From: Bathynomus jamesi
Taxonomy: Eukaryota; Arthropoda; Malacostraca; Isopoda; Cirolanidae
Reading direction: 5' to 3'
Length of the DNA: 64,000 bases
Assembly: GCA_023014485.1 (NCBI GenBank)
Contig: JAJOZX010001868.1
Span: 502,001 to 566,000, forward strand
Below are positions 32,183 through 42,972 of the stretch, one piece after another (position 1 is the first letter of the stretch; every line of letters begins with the position of its first letter). The notes under the pieces are model-generated. The model was not told the origin of the DNA, made no database searches, and saw only the letters and a list, made by a program, of their open reading frames with translations. The position numbers were made by a program, and so were the translations under genes.

Positions 32183-32815
32183 GGCCTAGCCTATGATAAC
32201 GTCTTTCAGTTCTTTCAAATGTCTAGGATAAAGCGCGTCAGGGCCTGGAGCCTTGCTAATTTTTAGCTTATCGATATAATGCGAAAACTCATCCTCGTAA
32301 ACAGTTATTTCATTCAAAATAGTCTCGCTACTAAGTGGAACGATATCGTCCACGTCGGGGACATTATTTACGTCTTCTATGGTAAAAAGTGTTGCAAAAT
32401 TTTTTTTAAAAATACCCGCCATCGCCTGAGAGTCGGAAGCCAAAGTGCCGTTAGCGTCCACTAGAGAACCTATGTTATCTTTTATCGACTTATGATTATT
32501 GACGTAGTCAAAAAACTTTTTCGGATTATGTTTACTATCCGCAGCTACAATTATCTCAAAATTACGCTTAGCATTTCTAACAGATCTTTTAACCTGACGT
32601 CTAAGCTCGATATATCTATTAAAGTTAGCTACCGTGCCATTGCGCTTAAGTCTATACGCTCTGTTACACTCGTTTGTGAACTCACCTATTTCCCTATTCC
32701 ACCACTTGGGCCTACCACGATTACTAGCGCGCTTGAGCCTACGCGGAATAAATTCCCTTTCGATATTCAAAAAACTTTCGGATCTTTTCCAAATGGACGA
32801 CCCCACGGGATTTAG
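32183..32815 (-). pseudogene. CR1/L2-like LINE copy, endonuclease-RT linker
   Basis: An open 206-aa minus-strand piece with RPKWWNREIGEFTNECNRAY, RRQVKRSVRNAKRNFE, HNPKKFFDYVNNHKSIKDN and SKAPGPDALYPRHLKELKD, the linker and start of RT in CR1/L2-like LINEs. Removal of the family B element joins it to 28481-28841. Confidence 0.85.
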
Positions 32816-32819
32816 CTGA

Positions 32820-33135
32820 AAATTTGTATACTAATAAATTTTTATATTCTAATAATGAATATGACATTATTTTCCTGGAGCGTATGAACAAATTGTTTCC
32901 TCTTTCAATAAAGTTAGCCTAGACTTAAATACCTTTAGGAGAAAAAATTATACATGTAGACCTGGCTGGAGCGATTATGTGGCTGAACTTCATAAGGCAT
33001 CTAGAGATGCTTTTTTAATGTGATGTGAACAAGGGAAGACAAGGCAAGGTTCTGTATTACAACAAAAACAGAGGACTAATACCAGGTTCAAGTATGCATT
33101 AAGGTATAAAAAAAAATCATGATGATGAGTTAAAC
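32820..33135 (+). pseudogene. LINE B linker fragment in inverted orientation
   Basis: Plus-strand pieces RPGWSDYVAELHKASRDAFL and RTNTRFKYALRYKKK are the endonuclease-RT linker of LINE B, whose other parts (20120-24285 and 33869-35140) lie on the minus strand. It directly abuts the 3' end of the inverted LTR, implying an inversion. Confidence 0.65.
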
Positions 33136-33870
33136 AGGTGTGAAAAATGCTCTGTATGAATTGGTCCCCAATTAACCCACCCCTAATATCTCCAGTCTAA
33201 CTGTAGAGTAGGTTAAGCCTTGCCTTATAGAGGTCAGCCTAGAGATTCCGGGAATGGTCCAGAGCGGGCAGAGTAAATTGAGGTTCACAGTAGGATTCCT
33301 CACCAAATTAGGTTAGGGTAATTTACCGTAGCCTTTGTTAAGCTATGAGTTGATGCTAGGTCTTAGACCACAATGTAGGCCTAATTTAACTGGACCTAGT
33401 TTATGCGTTATCACTAAACTGGAGTTTAGAAATACAGTTGTTCACTTACTGGGTGTTATTAGATAAGTCCTGATTTCTTCTTGGAGTCTTTCTTCTAGGT
33501 GCTTAATTTTTGAGAGCATACCAGCTAGTGGAGATCTTTTACTGTTTTTCAAGCCCCTTCGTTCGCCATGCCGTTCTTAATGCAAGTTTCTTTCCCGCGG
33601 CTTTTTCCACCAGCGTCCTTTTTGTTTGTTGGTTGATCCGTAGTGTATGTCTACTACCGAGCAGGCTCTATCACACAGTATATAAATACTAATGTGGAGA
33701 ATAACTGGTGAGCAACCAATTGGTTTCATCCACCCAGTCACTGATATAAAAGGAGTTTAATAATTGTTAGATTAACTACCTACCTACTCAGTGGACCATT
33801 TTCGTTACCTCCCAACTACCTACCTACTCAGTGGACCATTTTCGTTACCTCCCAACTACCCACACGTATC
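33136..33870 (-). repeat. BEL/Pao-type LTR, inverted copy
   Basis: Reverse-complement counterpart of 24272-24950, with TGTGGGTAG at its outer end and CATTTTTCACA at its inner end. It contains a 40-bp tandem duplication (33773-33812 and 33813-33852). No internal BEL coding sequence is attached. Confidence 0.75.
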
Positions 33871-34187
33871 AGTTTTCCATAATGTGTTTGAATTCTACAG
33901 TTTACTCCTGACAAGCTAGAGCATCACTAAGGATAGATATATTACTTAGCAATACATCAGACTTATTACAATACTGTTGTTTGCCCCCATCATCAACTTT
34001 GGACCAGTCTAACTCCGCTTTTCGTGTATCATTTACCTGTGATAGCATTGAAATACAATTAATGTCAAACTCAATTAATAGGGGCATGTCGTCAGAACTA
34101 GTATAGGAGTACAAAACTTCCTGATTTGCATCAGGTGTACAAATACAATGATCCAACCATGAGGTGGTGTGCCAGCTATCACTGTTA
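33871..34187 (-). pseudogene. LINE B endonuclease, C-terminal part
   Basis: Minus-strand DSWHTTSWLDHCICTPDANQ and DDMPLLIEFDINCISMLS correspond to the SWLDH and SDH-like end of an APE-type LINE endonuclease. It continues from 34778-35140 across an insertion and runs into the inverted LTR. Confidence 0.75.
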
Positions 34188-34777
34188 TTTTTTATTTTAT
34201 TGGGTTCAGAATCCCAGCTGAGCCCTGAACGACCAAGCTCTGAAGGGCCAGTTCAACCTACAGCCCAAGTTAAGCTAGACTAAAACTTACGGACTTGGAG
34301 GTCCTATTAGGTCAGGGTTGCTAACTCGATGTGGGCCTATAGCCTCAGTTGCATAAAATTAAGATAAAAAACAAAAGGGTCACTATTTATGGTCTTCTTT
34401 CTAAACCTTGCAACAACCCACAACCTGCACCATTGCACGATGCAACAATCTTGTATCTAAACAACCAAACTGAATTGCAAGAGAGCTCTCTATAAGACCA
34501 CACCCTGTAAGTGCCGCATTCAACAAACGAGTAGAAAGGACGCGCCAGTGCCTCCCCCAAAAAATTATGCCACAAGAGTGCCCAAACAATGATGCTACAA
34601 GAGCCCAAAAGTGCTAGCTCTAAATTAAGTGAATTTTTCACTAACCTCACAATTATGAGATAGATATATATACACCTTAACTTGATGTATACAAGCAGTG
34701 CTGTATCAATCAGCTTAGTCATCATATCGCCTTGGGACAACAATGGCTCTTCCTCTTCTAGATCTTCTAACAATCAC
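34188..34777. mobile_element. Unassigned 590-bp insertion in LINE B
   Basis: The LINE endonuclease frame (SFTYVS before, DSWHTTSW after, minus strand) is continuous if this stretch is removed with one copy of a short ACT repeat on the plus strand. Ends read GTTATTTTTTATTTT on the left and CTAACAATCACTA on the right. The interior has open frames but no recognised domain. It may be a non-autonomous element. Confidence 0.45.
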
Positions 34778-35140
34778 TAACTGACATAAGTAAAGCTATC
34801 ACCAGGAAGACTACACATGGATGAAAGGGTCAAGTTATTACCTTGACAGAAGGCTTTTAAGTGGTTGCTAAACAAAGAATTATCATTAAGCATATTAGCA
34901 TTAAAGTCACCAATAATAGCTACATATGTCGTATCCAACTCATCAATAATACTACTGACCTGCCCCAATTTAATGAGGTAATCTTCTTCATTATCAACTG
35001 CCTGAAAAGGAATATGAATACACAGGATTACAAATTTTTTATTGTCTACACAAATTTCTATCACAGTTAGCCGTTTCAAACCAAGTTTTAATTCACCAAT
35101 ATATTTCCCATACCCCAACCTCCATAGAATAGCTACCCCA
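34778..35140 (-). pseudogene. LINE B APE-type endonuclease part
   Basis: Minus-strand frame GGVAILWRLGYGKYIGELKL, VAIIGDFNANMLNDNS and NNLTLSSMCSLPGDSFTYVS shows the GGV(A/C)I, GDFN and FTY blocks of APE endonucleases. The upstream end is lost in a (GT)n tract at 35141-35182, where Penelope sequence begins. Confidence 0.85.
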
Positions 35141-35142
35141 CC

Positions 35143-35190
<48 letters not shown>

Positions 35191-35238
35191 TATATATATA
35201 TGATGAATAAAACCACGAAGGAAAGGAAACACAAAATG

Positions 35239-35278
35239 GTGCTCAAGCGCTTTCGTCTAATGACATCCTCAGGAACAC
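35239..35278 (-). ncRNA. Hammerhead-type ribozyme motif of Penelope element
   Basis: 40-nt minus-strand motif. Stem I is GTGTTC with GAGCAC, the core is CTGAGGA, helix II is GTC-ATTA-GAC, then the GAAA core, a minimal helix III (A-G-CG-C-T) and a T at the cleavage position. One extra T precedes helix II compared with the textbook core. Penelope-like elements are known to carry minimal hammerheads. Self-cleavage here is inferred. Confidence 0.6.
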
Positions 35279-35361
35279 TGAAGTACATAAAAGGGATACA
35301 GCCTATATATAGGTTACAGAAAGAAAAAAAAGAAAAAAAGAAAAATAAATAATATACACAT

Positions 35362-35396
<35 letters not shown>

Positions 35397-35399
35397 CAC

Positions 35400-35810
35400 C
35401 TTACCTTATGTTGTTTCGTGTGTTGGTCTCTCTTCACACGGAGGTCAAGCTGGTGGCCCCGCCTCTAGGTCTGGCCTGGTGGAGGAGCGAGTTACTTTCT
35501 TGCGCTCTCCACCGTACATAGCCAGGCACGCCCGGCTCATCTGGTACTGTCCTGAGCCAGGCATCCAGTCTTTTCTTGAAGACTTCAACTTTGACCCCCG
35601 TTACGTTTCTGGGGTCCTTAGGAAGCTGGTTCAAAAGTCTTGGCCCCCTGACAACCAAGCTATTTTCCTTCAGGGTTGAGGTCCCTTGTCGTGCTTTTAA
35701 TTTGGGAACACTACACATTCTGCCTTTCCTATTTTCCAGTGTTGTTTGAATGGTAATTGGGTTTAGTTTTAGGTTTGGTACCAGTTTTTCGATCATTTTC
35801 CATATGTAGA
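35400..35810 (-). pseudogene. LINE RT C-terminal tail
   Basis: Minus-strand frame with ENSLVVRGPRLLNQLPKDPR, VEVFKKRLDAWLRTVPDEPG and VPGYVRWRAQESNSLLHQ, the conserved end of CR1/Jockey-like reverse transcriptases. It lies in the (TA)n part of the Penelope 3' UTR. Confidence 0.75.
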
Positions 35811-35887
35811 TATGAGTATTATATATAAGATTATGATGTATTATATATATTATATATATATATATATAATATATAAATATATATATA

Positions 35888-37114
35888 CAGTGGCGGCTCT
35901 AGACTCGATAAAGTGGGAAGGCTGTAGCTTTCGAAAATACTTATAAGGTACAAAAATTAAGAAAACTAGCTTAATAAAATAATAGTTCAATTATAAATAC
36001 TTAGTATGGTTACTTACCAATGGATGAAATGATTTTATTTAAATATAAAATCCATTTTTCGGGTTCTGGACGTTGCAAAATGATCAATCACTTTTTCATT
36101 AAAATTGTTGATATCACTTATCATTCTATTTTCAATTGACAGCATTGCTAAAGCCGTGAGCCTTTGATTCAACATCGAGTTTCTAAGAAATGTTTTTATT
36201 CTTTTTAAGGTTGAAAAGCATCTTTCAGTTTCAGCTGATGTCATGGGCGTTGTTATTAAAATTTTTACAAGTTTAACTTTCTGAAAATGCTGATTCTAAA
36301 TTATTGTCCAGGTTAGGCTTGAAAATTTAATTGATTTCAAAAACGTCACTGTATTTTCCATGGCTTGTATGTAAGGGAGAAATAAAAGTTTTAGATAAGC
36401 TAATTGAATCAAAATAACCAAGTAGAAATGTGGTTCACAATAATAAATTTAATTGAAAAAGAAGCACGATCAGCCTAGCACAGGAAACAATGACTGACCA
36501 CACTTCGTAACCAGCGTCCAAACACTGCCGTCACGTGCCGTCTGCAACTGTTAACTGTACGCTAGCAGGCTGCATCTGCTGCAGACTTAAAAGATCCAAA
36601 TTTTGCTGCATATCATATCATTATCTTCTACTTTACCAATAATGTATTTGAAAATTCAGTTTTTAATAGTTTGATATTAACACACGGTGACGGAAGTAGA
36701 ATTTAAATAGATCAACTTTCATCAAATATAGCGAATTAAACGTGAAATTAATCATTAGGGACATCGTGCACCTGGCAGCAGTGCAGTGACCGCACTCACC
36801 TCACAGTCCTCACTAAATCTCATACCCTGTATACTGTGTATAGACTGCACGATTGCAGCCTTAAAATTTACATCTTAGCGCGGTAGGCCCTATATTTATA
36901 TTACATTTTAAATAACCTTTTATTCATCATTGTTTGCTGGAAGTTATCTTTATTTCGTCACATTATTAATATATAAAAATCAGTTTAGTTTAGAATCTCA
37001 TTTTTTGTTTAATACAACACTTTAAATAAAATAAAGAGACCGTAGAGACGCATTATTCGTCATTTTAGTTGGGGGGTCTGCAGCCTTACAGCCTCTAGGC
37101 CAGAGCCGCCACTG
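35888..37114 (-). mobile_element. hAT element (ZMYM-like) in Penelope 3' UTR
   Basis: Inverted ends CAGTGGCGGCTCTAGAC and GGCCAGAGCCGCCACTG flank 1227 bp. TATATATA lies on both sides and fits an 8-bp duplication, although the target is a TA repeat. A 69-aa minus-strand piece at 36035-36244 (MTSAETERCFSTLKRIKTFL, then LTALAMLSIENRM) is the C-terminal dimerisation region of ZMYM1-like hAT transposases. The rest of the transposase is gone. Confidence 0.85.
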
Positions 37115-37365
37115 TATATATATATATATATATATGCAATAAACGGAGAAGTAAAAATAAAAATTAAAAATTAAAGGATTATCAGAGAGGCATACAGATT
37201 TGTAAGGAAAAAATATCGATTTTTATCACAAGATAAAATGAATTATAAAAATGCAAATTTATACTGGAAACCTGCCCGGGTTTTAACACTCTGCCTTTTA
37301 TGGTTAAGTTTCGATGTCTATAAAAATAAAATGAAAATTAAAAGTTAATAAAGTATCATACAAGT

Positions 37366-39300
37366 TTACCAAAGATTTAGCGTTCTACCCTTCTTATCTA
37401 AATCTGTTTTGAAGGAATTCAAAACAACAGGATCGAGTTGAAAAAGACCTTTGCTTATGTTGAAGTTATTTGAAAGTTGGATAATGGCAGACTCAAGAAT
37501 ATTTCTATTAACAATGTTGCTAGAGTGGAATAAAACTGAAGCATTATTCCAATCAATACAGTGGGATAACTCTGACAAATGGACAAAAAGGGCACTGGAC
37601 AACTGTCCTGTTCTAACGGAATATTGATGCTGTTTTATACGTGTGTGCAAATCCTTTCCCGTCTGACCTATGTAAAAGGAATCACATTGTTTACAACCAA
37701 TTTTGTAAATAATGCCTGAATTATTGGTAGGGCTATTTTTTACTATGATATTTTTCACAATATTGTTATATGAAAATACTACATTAATATCCAAAAGTTT
37801 AAGTACATTAGCAATGCCTAAAAAGCCCGGGAAAAATGGAAGTACTAAAATATTTTTTGACAAAGTACGAGTGTTATTATTGACACGATAGAAAGTTCGT
37901 TTTGCCTTGTTGAGACAAGATTCCATAAACGCAGATGGATAACACAGATCACTTCCAATACCGTTGATTTTTTCCAATTCGGCATCGATCTATTCCGGAC
38001 TGGCGATCCTAAGGGCGCGGAGAAACATTGATGAAAAAATGGCCTTCTTAGTGGGGGTGTCATGTCCCGAGTAAAAGTGTACGTAGGACAAATTGTTTGT
38101 CGTTTTCCGATAGATACTAAACTTAAAACCTGGGCTTTCCCTATGTACACGCACATCCAAAAATGGGATTGAATTGTCTTGTTCCACTTCTAAAGTAAAC
38201 TTAATGGAGGGGACTTGATCATTTAACTGAAGGAGGAAGTTATCCAGGTCACGATTCATGGGCCAGATACACAAAATATCGTCGACGTACCGCAACCAAG
38301 GGATGCCAACCCCAGGATTCTCGGAATGTAAGTAATTCGAAAAAACTCCATATAAATATTGGAGAGGAGGGCGATAAGGGGTTGCCCATGGCCATCCCAA
38401 AAGCTTGTTGATAATACTCGTTATTGAAAGTGAATTTACAGTCTTTGATGCAAAGCTTAATAAGTTCCAAAACAATGTGTGAAGGTAGTGGCAGGTCATA
38501 CTTATGTAATTCTTGGGAGAGAAAGTCAAGCATATCGTCAATCGGCACTTTGTAAACAATGAACAAACGTCAAAACTGATCAATCTATCGTTAGTTTCAG
38601 TACGTGCATTATTCAATTTTTCAGTAAGATCCATGGAATTTTTTTACATGTGAATCAGAGATAGTTCCGAGAATGGGGGACAAGACTTTGACAAGCCATT
38701 TGGAGAGTTTATAAGTATAGAGCCCACCGAGCTAATAATAGGGTGCATAGGGTTGCCAGGTTTGTGGGTTTTAATAAGACCGTAAAGGTAGGGCAGATAA
38801 AGTGAAGTGGACATGAAAAGCGGAATTAAGTCCTTATGATCTTTGAGAATGCGTTTCAAGCCACTATTAAATGATTTGATGACGTCATCCTGCGGGTTCT
38901 TCCTAAGTTTGCTGTATGTGGCGGGGTCCTGGAGAAGCTCGTTCATCTTTCCGATGTAGTCCACTTTGTCCATAATAACTATGGTGTTAGCCTTGTCTGC
39001 TTTAGTAATATGGAGCTCCCCATCTTTTTTTAATTGTGAGAGGCTATTGCGAAAACGTTTAGGAAAGTTAGCTTCGTAATTACTATTCGCCGCACTATAA
39101 ACGAGGCCTTTAACTCTGTTAAACAAATACTGAGGGAGATTACACTGTTTTTCAAAACACGCGAGACTGTAACAAATTTGTAAAGCCGAAGGTTTTTTAA
39201 CAATAAAAAAGGACATACCATATCCAAGGGCACTTTTTGCATCGTCACTAATGTTTTTCGAAGAAAGGTTCAAAACACACTTTGACCTTGCTTTTTAACT
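37366..39300 (-). pseudogene. Penelope RT/GIY-YIG ORF, broken copy
   Basis: Nearly identical to the intact ORF at 39450-41498 but split into three frames (38644-39273, 37990-38634, 37366-37977). Visible are LPYLYGLIKTHKPGNP, MAMGNPLSP, the YVDD box (RYVDDILCIW) and a complete GIY-YIG domain (IIYKIGCKQCDSFYIGQTGK). Small indels near 38340, 38570 and 37980 cause the breaks. The last 203 residues, with the GIY-YIG domain, remain open. Confidence 0.9.
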
Positions 39301-39449
39301 CCACTGACTATTTCGAATGAGATTTTTAATTTTTCGATCCAAAATGTTACGAAGTGAAGTAGTTCTCCGACGCAACTCGTTGTAAATTTCATCAAACAAA
39401 GGTTGGATCCACGGTTGGGGAATAAACGGTTACAAAATTATGTTTGGCG

Positions 39450-41498
39450 ATGTTTAAATTTTTGAAGGCGGACCATAATTTTGTAACCGTTATTCCCCAA
39501 CCGTGGATCCAACCTTTGTTTGATGAAATTTACAACGAGTTGCGTCGGAGAACTACTTCACTTCGTAACATTTTGGATCGAAAAATTAAAAGTCTCATTC
39601 GAAATAGTCAGTGGAGTAAAAAAGCAAGGTCAAAGTGTGTTTTGAACCTTTCTTCGAAAAACATTAGTGACGATGCAAAAAGTGCCCTTGGATATGGTAT
39701 GTCCTTTTTTATTTTTAAAAACCTTCGGCTTTACAAATTTGTTACAGTCTCGCGTGTTTTGAAAAACAGTAATCTCCCTCAGTATTTGTTTAACATAGTT
39801 AAAGGCCTCGTTTATAGTGCGGCGAATAGTAATTACGAAGCTAACTTTCCTAAACGTTTTCGCAATAGCCTCTCACAATTAAAAAAAGATGGGGAGCTCC
39901 ATATTACTAAAGCAGACAAGGCTAACACCATAGTTATTATGGACAAAGTGGACTACATCGGAAAGATGAACGAGCTTCTCCAGGACCCCGCCACATACAG
40001 CAAACTTAGGAAGAACCCGCAGGATGACGTCATCAAATCATTTAATAGTGGCTTGAAACGCATTCTCAAAGATCATAAGGACTTAATTCCGCTTTTCATG
40101 TCCACTTCACTTTATCTGCCCTACCTTTACGGTCTTATTAAAACCCACAAACCTGGCAACCCTTTGCACCCTATTATTAGCTCGGTGGGCTCTATTACTT
40201 ATAAACTCTCCAAATGGCTTGTCAAAGTCTTGTCCCCCATTCTCGGAACTATCTCTGATTCACATGTAAAAAATTCCATGGATCTTAGTTTTGACGTTTG
40301 TTCATTGTTTACAAAAGTGCCGATTGACGATATGCTTGACTTTCTCTCCCAAGAATTACATAAGTATGACCTGCCACTACCTTCACACATTGTTTTGGAA
40401 CTTATTAAGCTTTGCATCAAAGACTGTAAATTCACTTTCAATAACGAGTATTATCAACAAGTTTTTGGGATGGCCATGGGCAACCCCTTATCGCCCCTCC
40501 TCTCCAATATTTATATGGAGTTTTCCGAAATTACTTACATTCCGAGAATCCTGGAGGTTGGCATCCCTTGGTTGCGGTACGTCGACGATATTTTGTGTAT
40601 CTGGCCCATGAATCGTGACCTGGATAACTTCCTCCTTCAGTTAAATGATCAAGTACCCTCCATTAAGTTTACTTTAGAAGTGGAACAAGACAATTCAATC
40701 CCATTTTTGGATGTGCGTGTACATAGGGAAAGCCCAGGTTTTAAGTTTAGTATCTATCGGAAAACAACAAACAATTTGTCCTACGTACACTTTTACTCGG
40801 GACATGACACCCCCACTAAGGCCATTTTTTCATCAATGTTTCTCCGCGCCCTTAGGATCGCCAGTCCGGAATACATCGATGCCGAATTGGAAAAAATCAA
40901 CGGTATTGGAAGTGATATGTGTTATCCATCTGCGTTTATGGAATCTTGTCTCAACAAGGCAAAACGAACTTTCTATCGTGTCAATAATAACACTCGTACT
41001 TTGTCAAAAAATATTTTAGTACTTCCATTCTTCCCAGGCTTTTTAGGCATTGCTAATGTACTTAAACTTTTGGATATTAATGTAGTATTTTCATATAACA
41101 ATATTGTGAAAAATATCATAGTAAAAAATAGCCCTACCAATAATTCAGGCATTATCTACAAAATTGGTTGTAAACAATGTGATTCCTTTTACATAGGTCA
41201 GACGGGAAAGGATTTGCACACACGTATAAAACAGCATCAATATTCCGTTAGAACAGGACAGTTGTCCAGTGCACTTTTTGTCCATTTGTCAGAGTTATCC
41301 CACTGTATTGATTGGAATAATGCTCCAGTTTTATTCCACTCTAGCAACATTGTTAATAGAAATATTCTTGAGTCTGCCATTATCCAACTTTCAAATAACT
41401 TCAACATAAGCAAAGGTCTTTTTCAACTCGATCCTGTTGTTTTGAATTCCTTCAAAACAGATTTAGATAAGAAGGGTAGAACGCTAAATCTTTGGTAA
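39450..41498 (+). CDS. Penelope-like reverse transcriptase with GIY-YIG endonuclease
   Basis: An uninterrupted frame of 682-683 aa from MFKFLKADHNF. The N-terminal region is followed by RT (about residues 180-480): LPYLYGLIKTHKPGNP, SFDVCSLFTKVPIDD (block A with catalytic Asp), FGMAMGNPLSPLLSNIYMEF, and RYVDDILCIW (YVDD catalytic pair). A basic linker leads to the C-terminal GIY-YIG nuclease (about residues 565-655): IIYKIGCKQCDSFYIGQTGK, DLHTRIKQHQYSVRTG and a late Glu in ILESAIIQL. It makes cDNA at a nicked target. The frame ends NLW like the other copies. Compared with them one Lys codon is missing in DTPTKAIF, so it may be open but not fully active. Confidence 0.93.
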   Translation: MFKFLKADHNFVTVIPQPWIQPLFDEIYNELRRRTTSLRNILDRKIKSLIRNSQWSKKARSKCVLNLSSKNISDDAKSALGYGMSFFIFKNLRLYKFVTVSRVLKNSNLPQYLFNIVKGLVYSAANSNYEANFPKRFRNSLSQLKKDGELHITKADKANTIVIMDKVDYIGKMNELLQDPATYSKLRKNPQDDVIKSFNSGLKRILKDHKDLIPLFMSTSLYLPYLYGLIKTHKPGNPLHPIISSVGSITYKLSKWLVKVLSPILGTISDSHVKNSMDLSFDVCSLFTKVPIDDMLDFLSQELHKYDLPLPSHIVLELIKLCIKDCKFTFNNEYYQQVFGMAMGNPLSPLLSNIYMEFSEITYIPRILEVGIPWLRYVDDILCIWPMNRDLDNFLLQLNDQVPSIKFTLEVEQDNSIPFLDVRVHRESPGFKFSIYRKTTNNLSYVHFYSGHDTPTKAIFSSMFLRALRIASPEYIDAELEKINGIGSDMCYPSAFMESCLNKAKRTFYRVNNNTRTLSKNILVLPFFPGFLGIANVLKLLDINVVFSYNNIVKNIIVKNSPTNNSGIIYKIGCKQCDSFYIGQTGKDLHTRIKQHQYSVRTGQLSSALFVHLSELSHCIDWNNAPVLFHSSNIVNRNILESAIIQLSNNFNISKGLFQLDPVVLNSFKTDLDKKGRTLNLW

Positions 41499-41775
41499 AC
41501 TTGTATGCTACTTTATTAACTTTTAATTTTCATTTTATTTTTATAGACATCGAAACAACCATAAAAGGCAGAGTGTTAAAACCCGGGCAGATTTCCAGTA
41601 TAAATATGCATTTTTATAATTCATTTGATCTTGTGATAAAAATCGATATTTTTTCCTTACAAATCTGTATGCCTCTGATAATCCTTTAATTTTTATTTTT
41701 TATTTTTACTTCTCCGTTTATTGCATATATATATATGTATATATAGATATATATGTATATATATATATATATATG

Positions 41776-41850
<75 letters not shown>

Positions 41851-41911
41851 TATTTTTTATTTTTTTCTTTCTGTAACCTATATATAGGCTGTATCCCTTT
41901 TATGTACTTCA

Positions 41912-41951
41912 GTGTTCCTGAGGATGTCATTAGACGAAAGCGCTTGAGCAC
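41912..41951 (+). ncRNA. Hammerhead-type ribozyme motif of Penelope element
   Basis: Same 40-nt motif as at 35239-35278, on the plus strand after the ORF: GTGTTC/GAGCAC stem I, CTGAGGA core, GTC-ATTA-GAC helix II, GAAA, tiny helix III. Intact at every core position visible in the family. Confidence 0.6.
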
Positions 41952-42010
41952 CATTTTGTGTTTCCTTTCCTTCGTGGTTTTATTCATCATAAATATTTTT
42001 CACGTGTTAC

Positions 42011-42024
42011 TTTCGTGAAATAAT

Positions 42025-42060
<36 letters not shown>

Positions 42061-42816
42061 ATTATCAACATTTAATAATATTAAAAATTTACGGTATTCA
42101 TTTAACACAAACCATATTATAAATATTACAGTCTGCATACATAATATACATAAAATTGCCAGATAATTAATCAAACAGTATGCCAGTATGTTAGGTTAAG
42201 TGGCTATGTTGGCCCTATTTTTGTATTAACTTCAGTGTATAATACGTAAGATTGTACTTGTATGTTAGGTTAAGTGGCTATGGATTGTGAATGATCCGCA
42301 ATGAAGATGTTTTGTTTTTGTTTGTTTTGTTTGTGATATTTGTATGATAGAAACTACAGTAACAAGAGTATATGCTCATATATATAAAGAGAGAACACAT
42401 TGGTTATAGAAAATGAAACTTTTTGCTCAAACTAAATTAAAATGAAGTTTAAACGCCATAATATTAGGGGTCAAGTTTCTAGTGTATATTAAATTACATT
42501 ATATTTATGTAACGAACTTGTATCTATTGTAAGTGCAAGTAATAATGGAAACAAATGATCATGTGAAATCTCATGTATATAAAATACTATGAAATGTATG
42601 TTAGAAGTGAAGTAAAAAATCAGTTTAAAAACAATGCCAGTTCACGTTTTCAGTACAGAGAAAATTTTTGATCTGAAAAGGCCTAAAAATCTTAAATTTT
42701 ACTAATATGGATTAATTTTAGAATAAGAATGTTTTACTACTATGAGTTACACTGAACTATTATTATTACTTATATGGGATAATTATAGATACATAAAAGA
42801 AAGTACAATGACTTAG
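42011..42816. other. No gene seen
   Basis: AT-rich spacer. TATGTTAGGTTAAGTGGCTA occurs twice (about 42186 and 42261). No coding signal. Confidence 0.4.
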
Positions 42817-42972
42817 CCTACTTGACACCAACCCGTTCCAGGAGGACATCATAAAGACTGACATAAAGGGTGTGGACATGGATATGGTCATGAACATAAA
42901 GGCTGGCATTAAAAGAGGCATGGTCATGGCAATGGGCATAGAAAAGGTCACTACAAAGGCTGGCATCATTGA
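42817..42972 (+). pseudogene. Gly/His-rich peptide, decayed copy (gene 3)
   Basis: The plus-strand frame starts at the PTS region and gives PVPGGHHKD, then HKGCGHGYGHEHKGWH and finally KGHYKGWHH with a stop at the same place as gene 2. Three internal stops and loss of exon 1 and most of the signal peptide show it is dead. Downstream sequence to about 43130 is still similar to the 3' flank of gene 2 (shared AAAAATAAGAAC and AATCACATCAATGATA-type blocks), so the copy arose by segmental DNA duplication. Confidence 0.8.

Larger units (their letters stand above)
35200..39441 (-). mobile_element. Penelope-like element, minus copy of a head-to-head pair
   Basis: Minus-strand Penelope element with the 5' part at 39441 and the 3' end at about 35200. 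RT and GIY-YIG coding lies at 37366-39300. A (TA)-rich 3' UTR is split by a LINE tail (35400-35810) and a hAT (35888-37114). The terminal hammerhead-type motif is at 35239-35278. The 5' end stops at TTTGTAACCG, about 30 bp from the mirror copy, so the two copies form a palindrome centred near 39455. Confidence 0.85.
39442..42010 (+). mobile_element. Penelope-like element, plus copy, near complete
   Basis: 5' end about 39442, ORF 39450-41498, a 3' UTR with (TA)n and (GT)n, and a hammerhead-type motif at 41912-41951. It ends about 42010 in (TA)n after CGTGAAATAATTTTC. Head-to-head with the minus copy at 35200-39441. Confidence 0.9.

Noticed and set aside
34387..34773. 128-aa minus-strand open frame
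   Set aside because: It lies wholly inside an insertion in LINE B and shows no recognisable domain or conserved blocks.
40199..41019. Alternative frames within the Penelope ORF
   Set aside because: They overlap the intact 683-aa frame and encode nothing recognisable.
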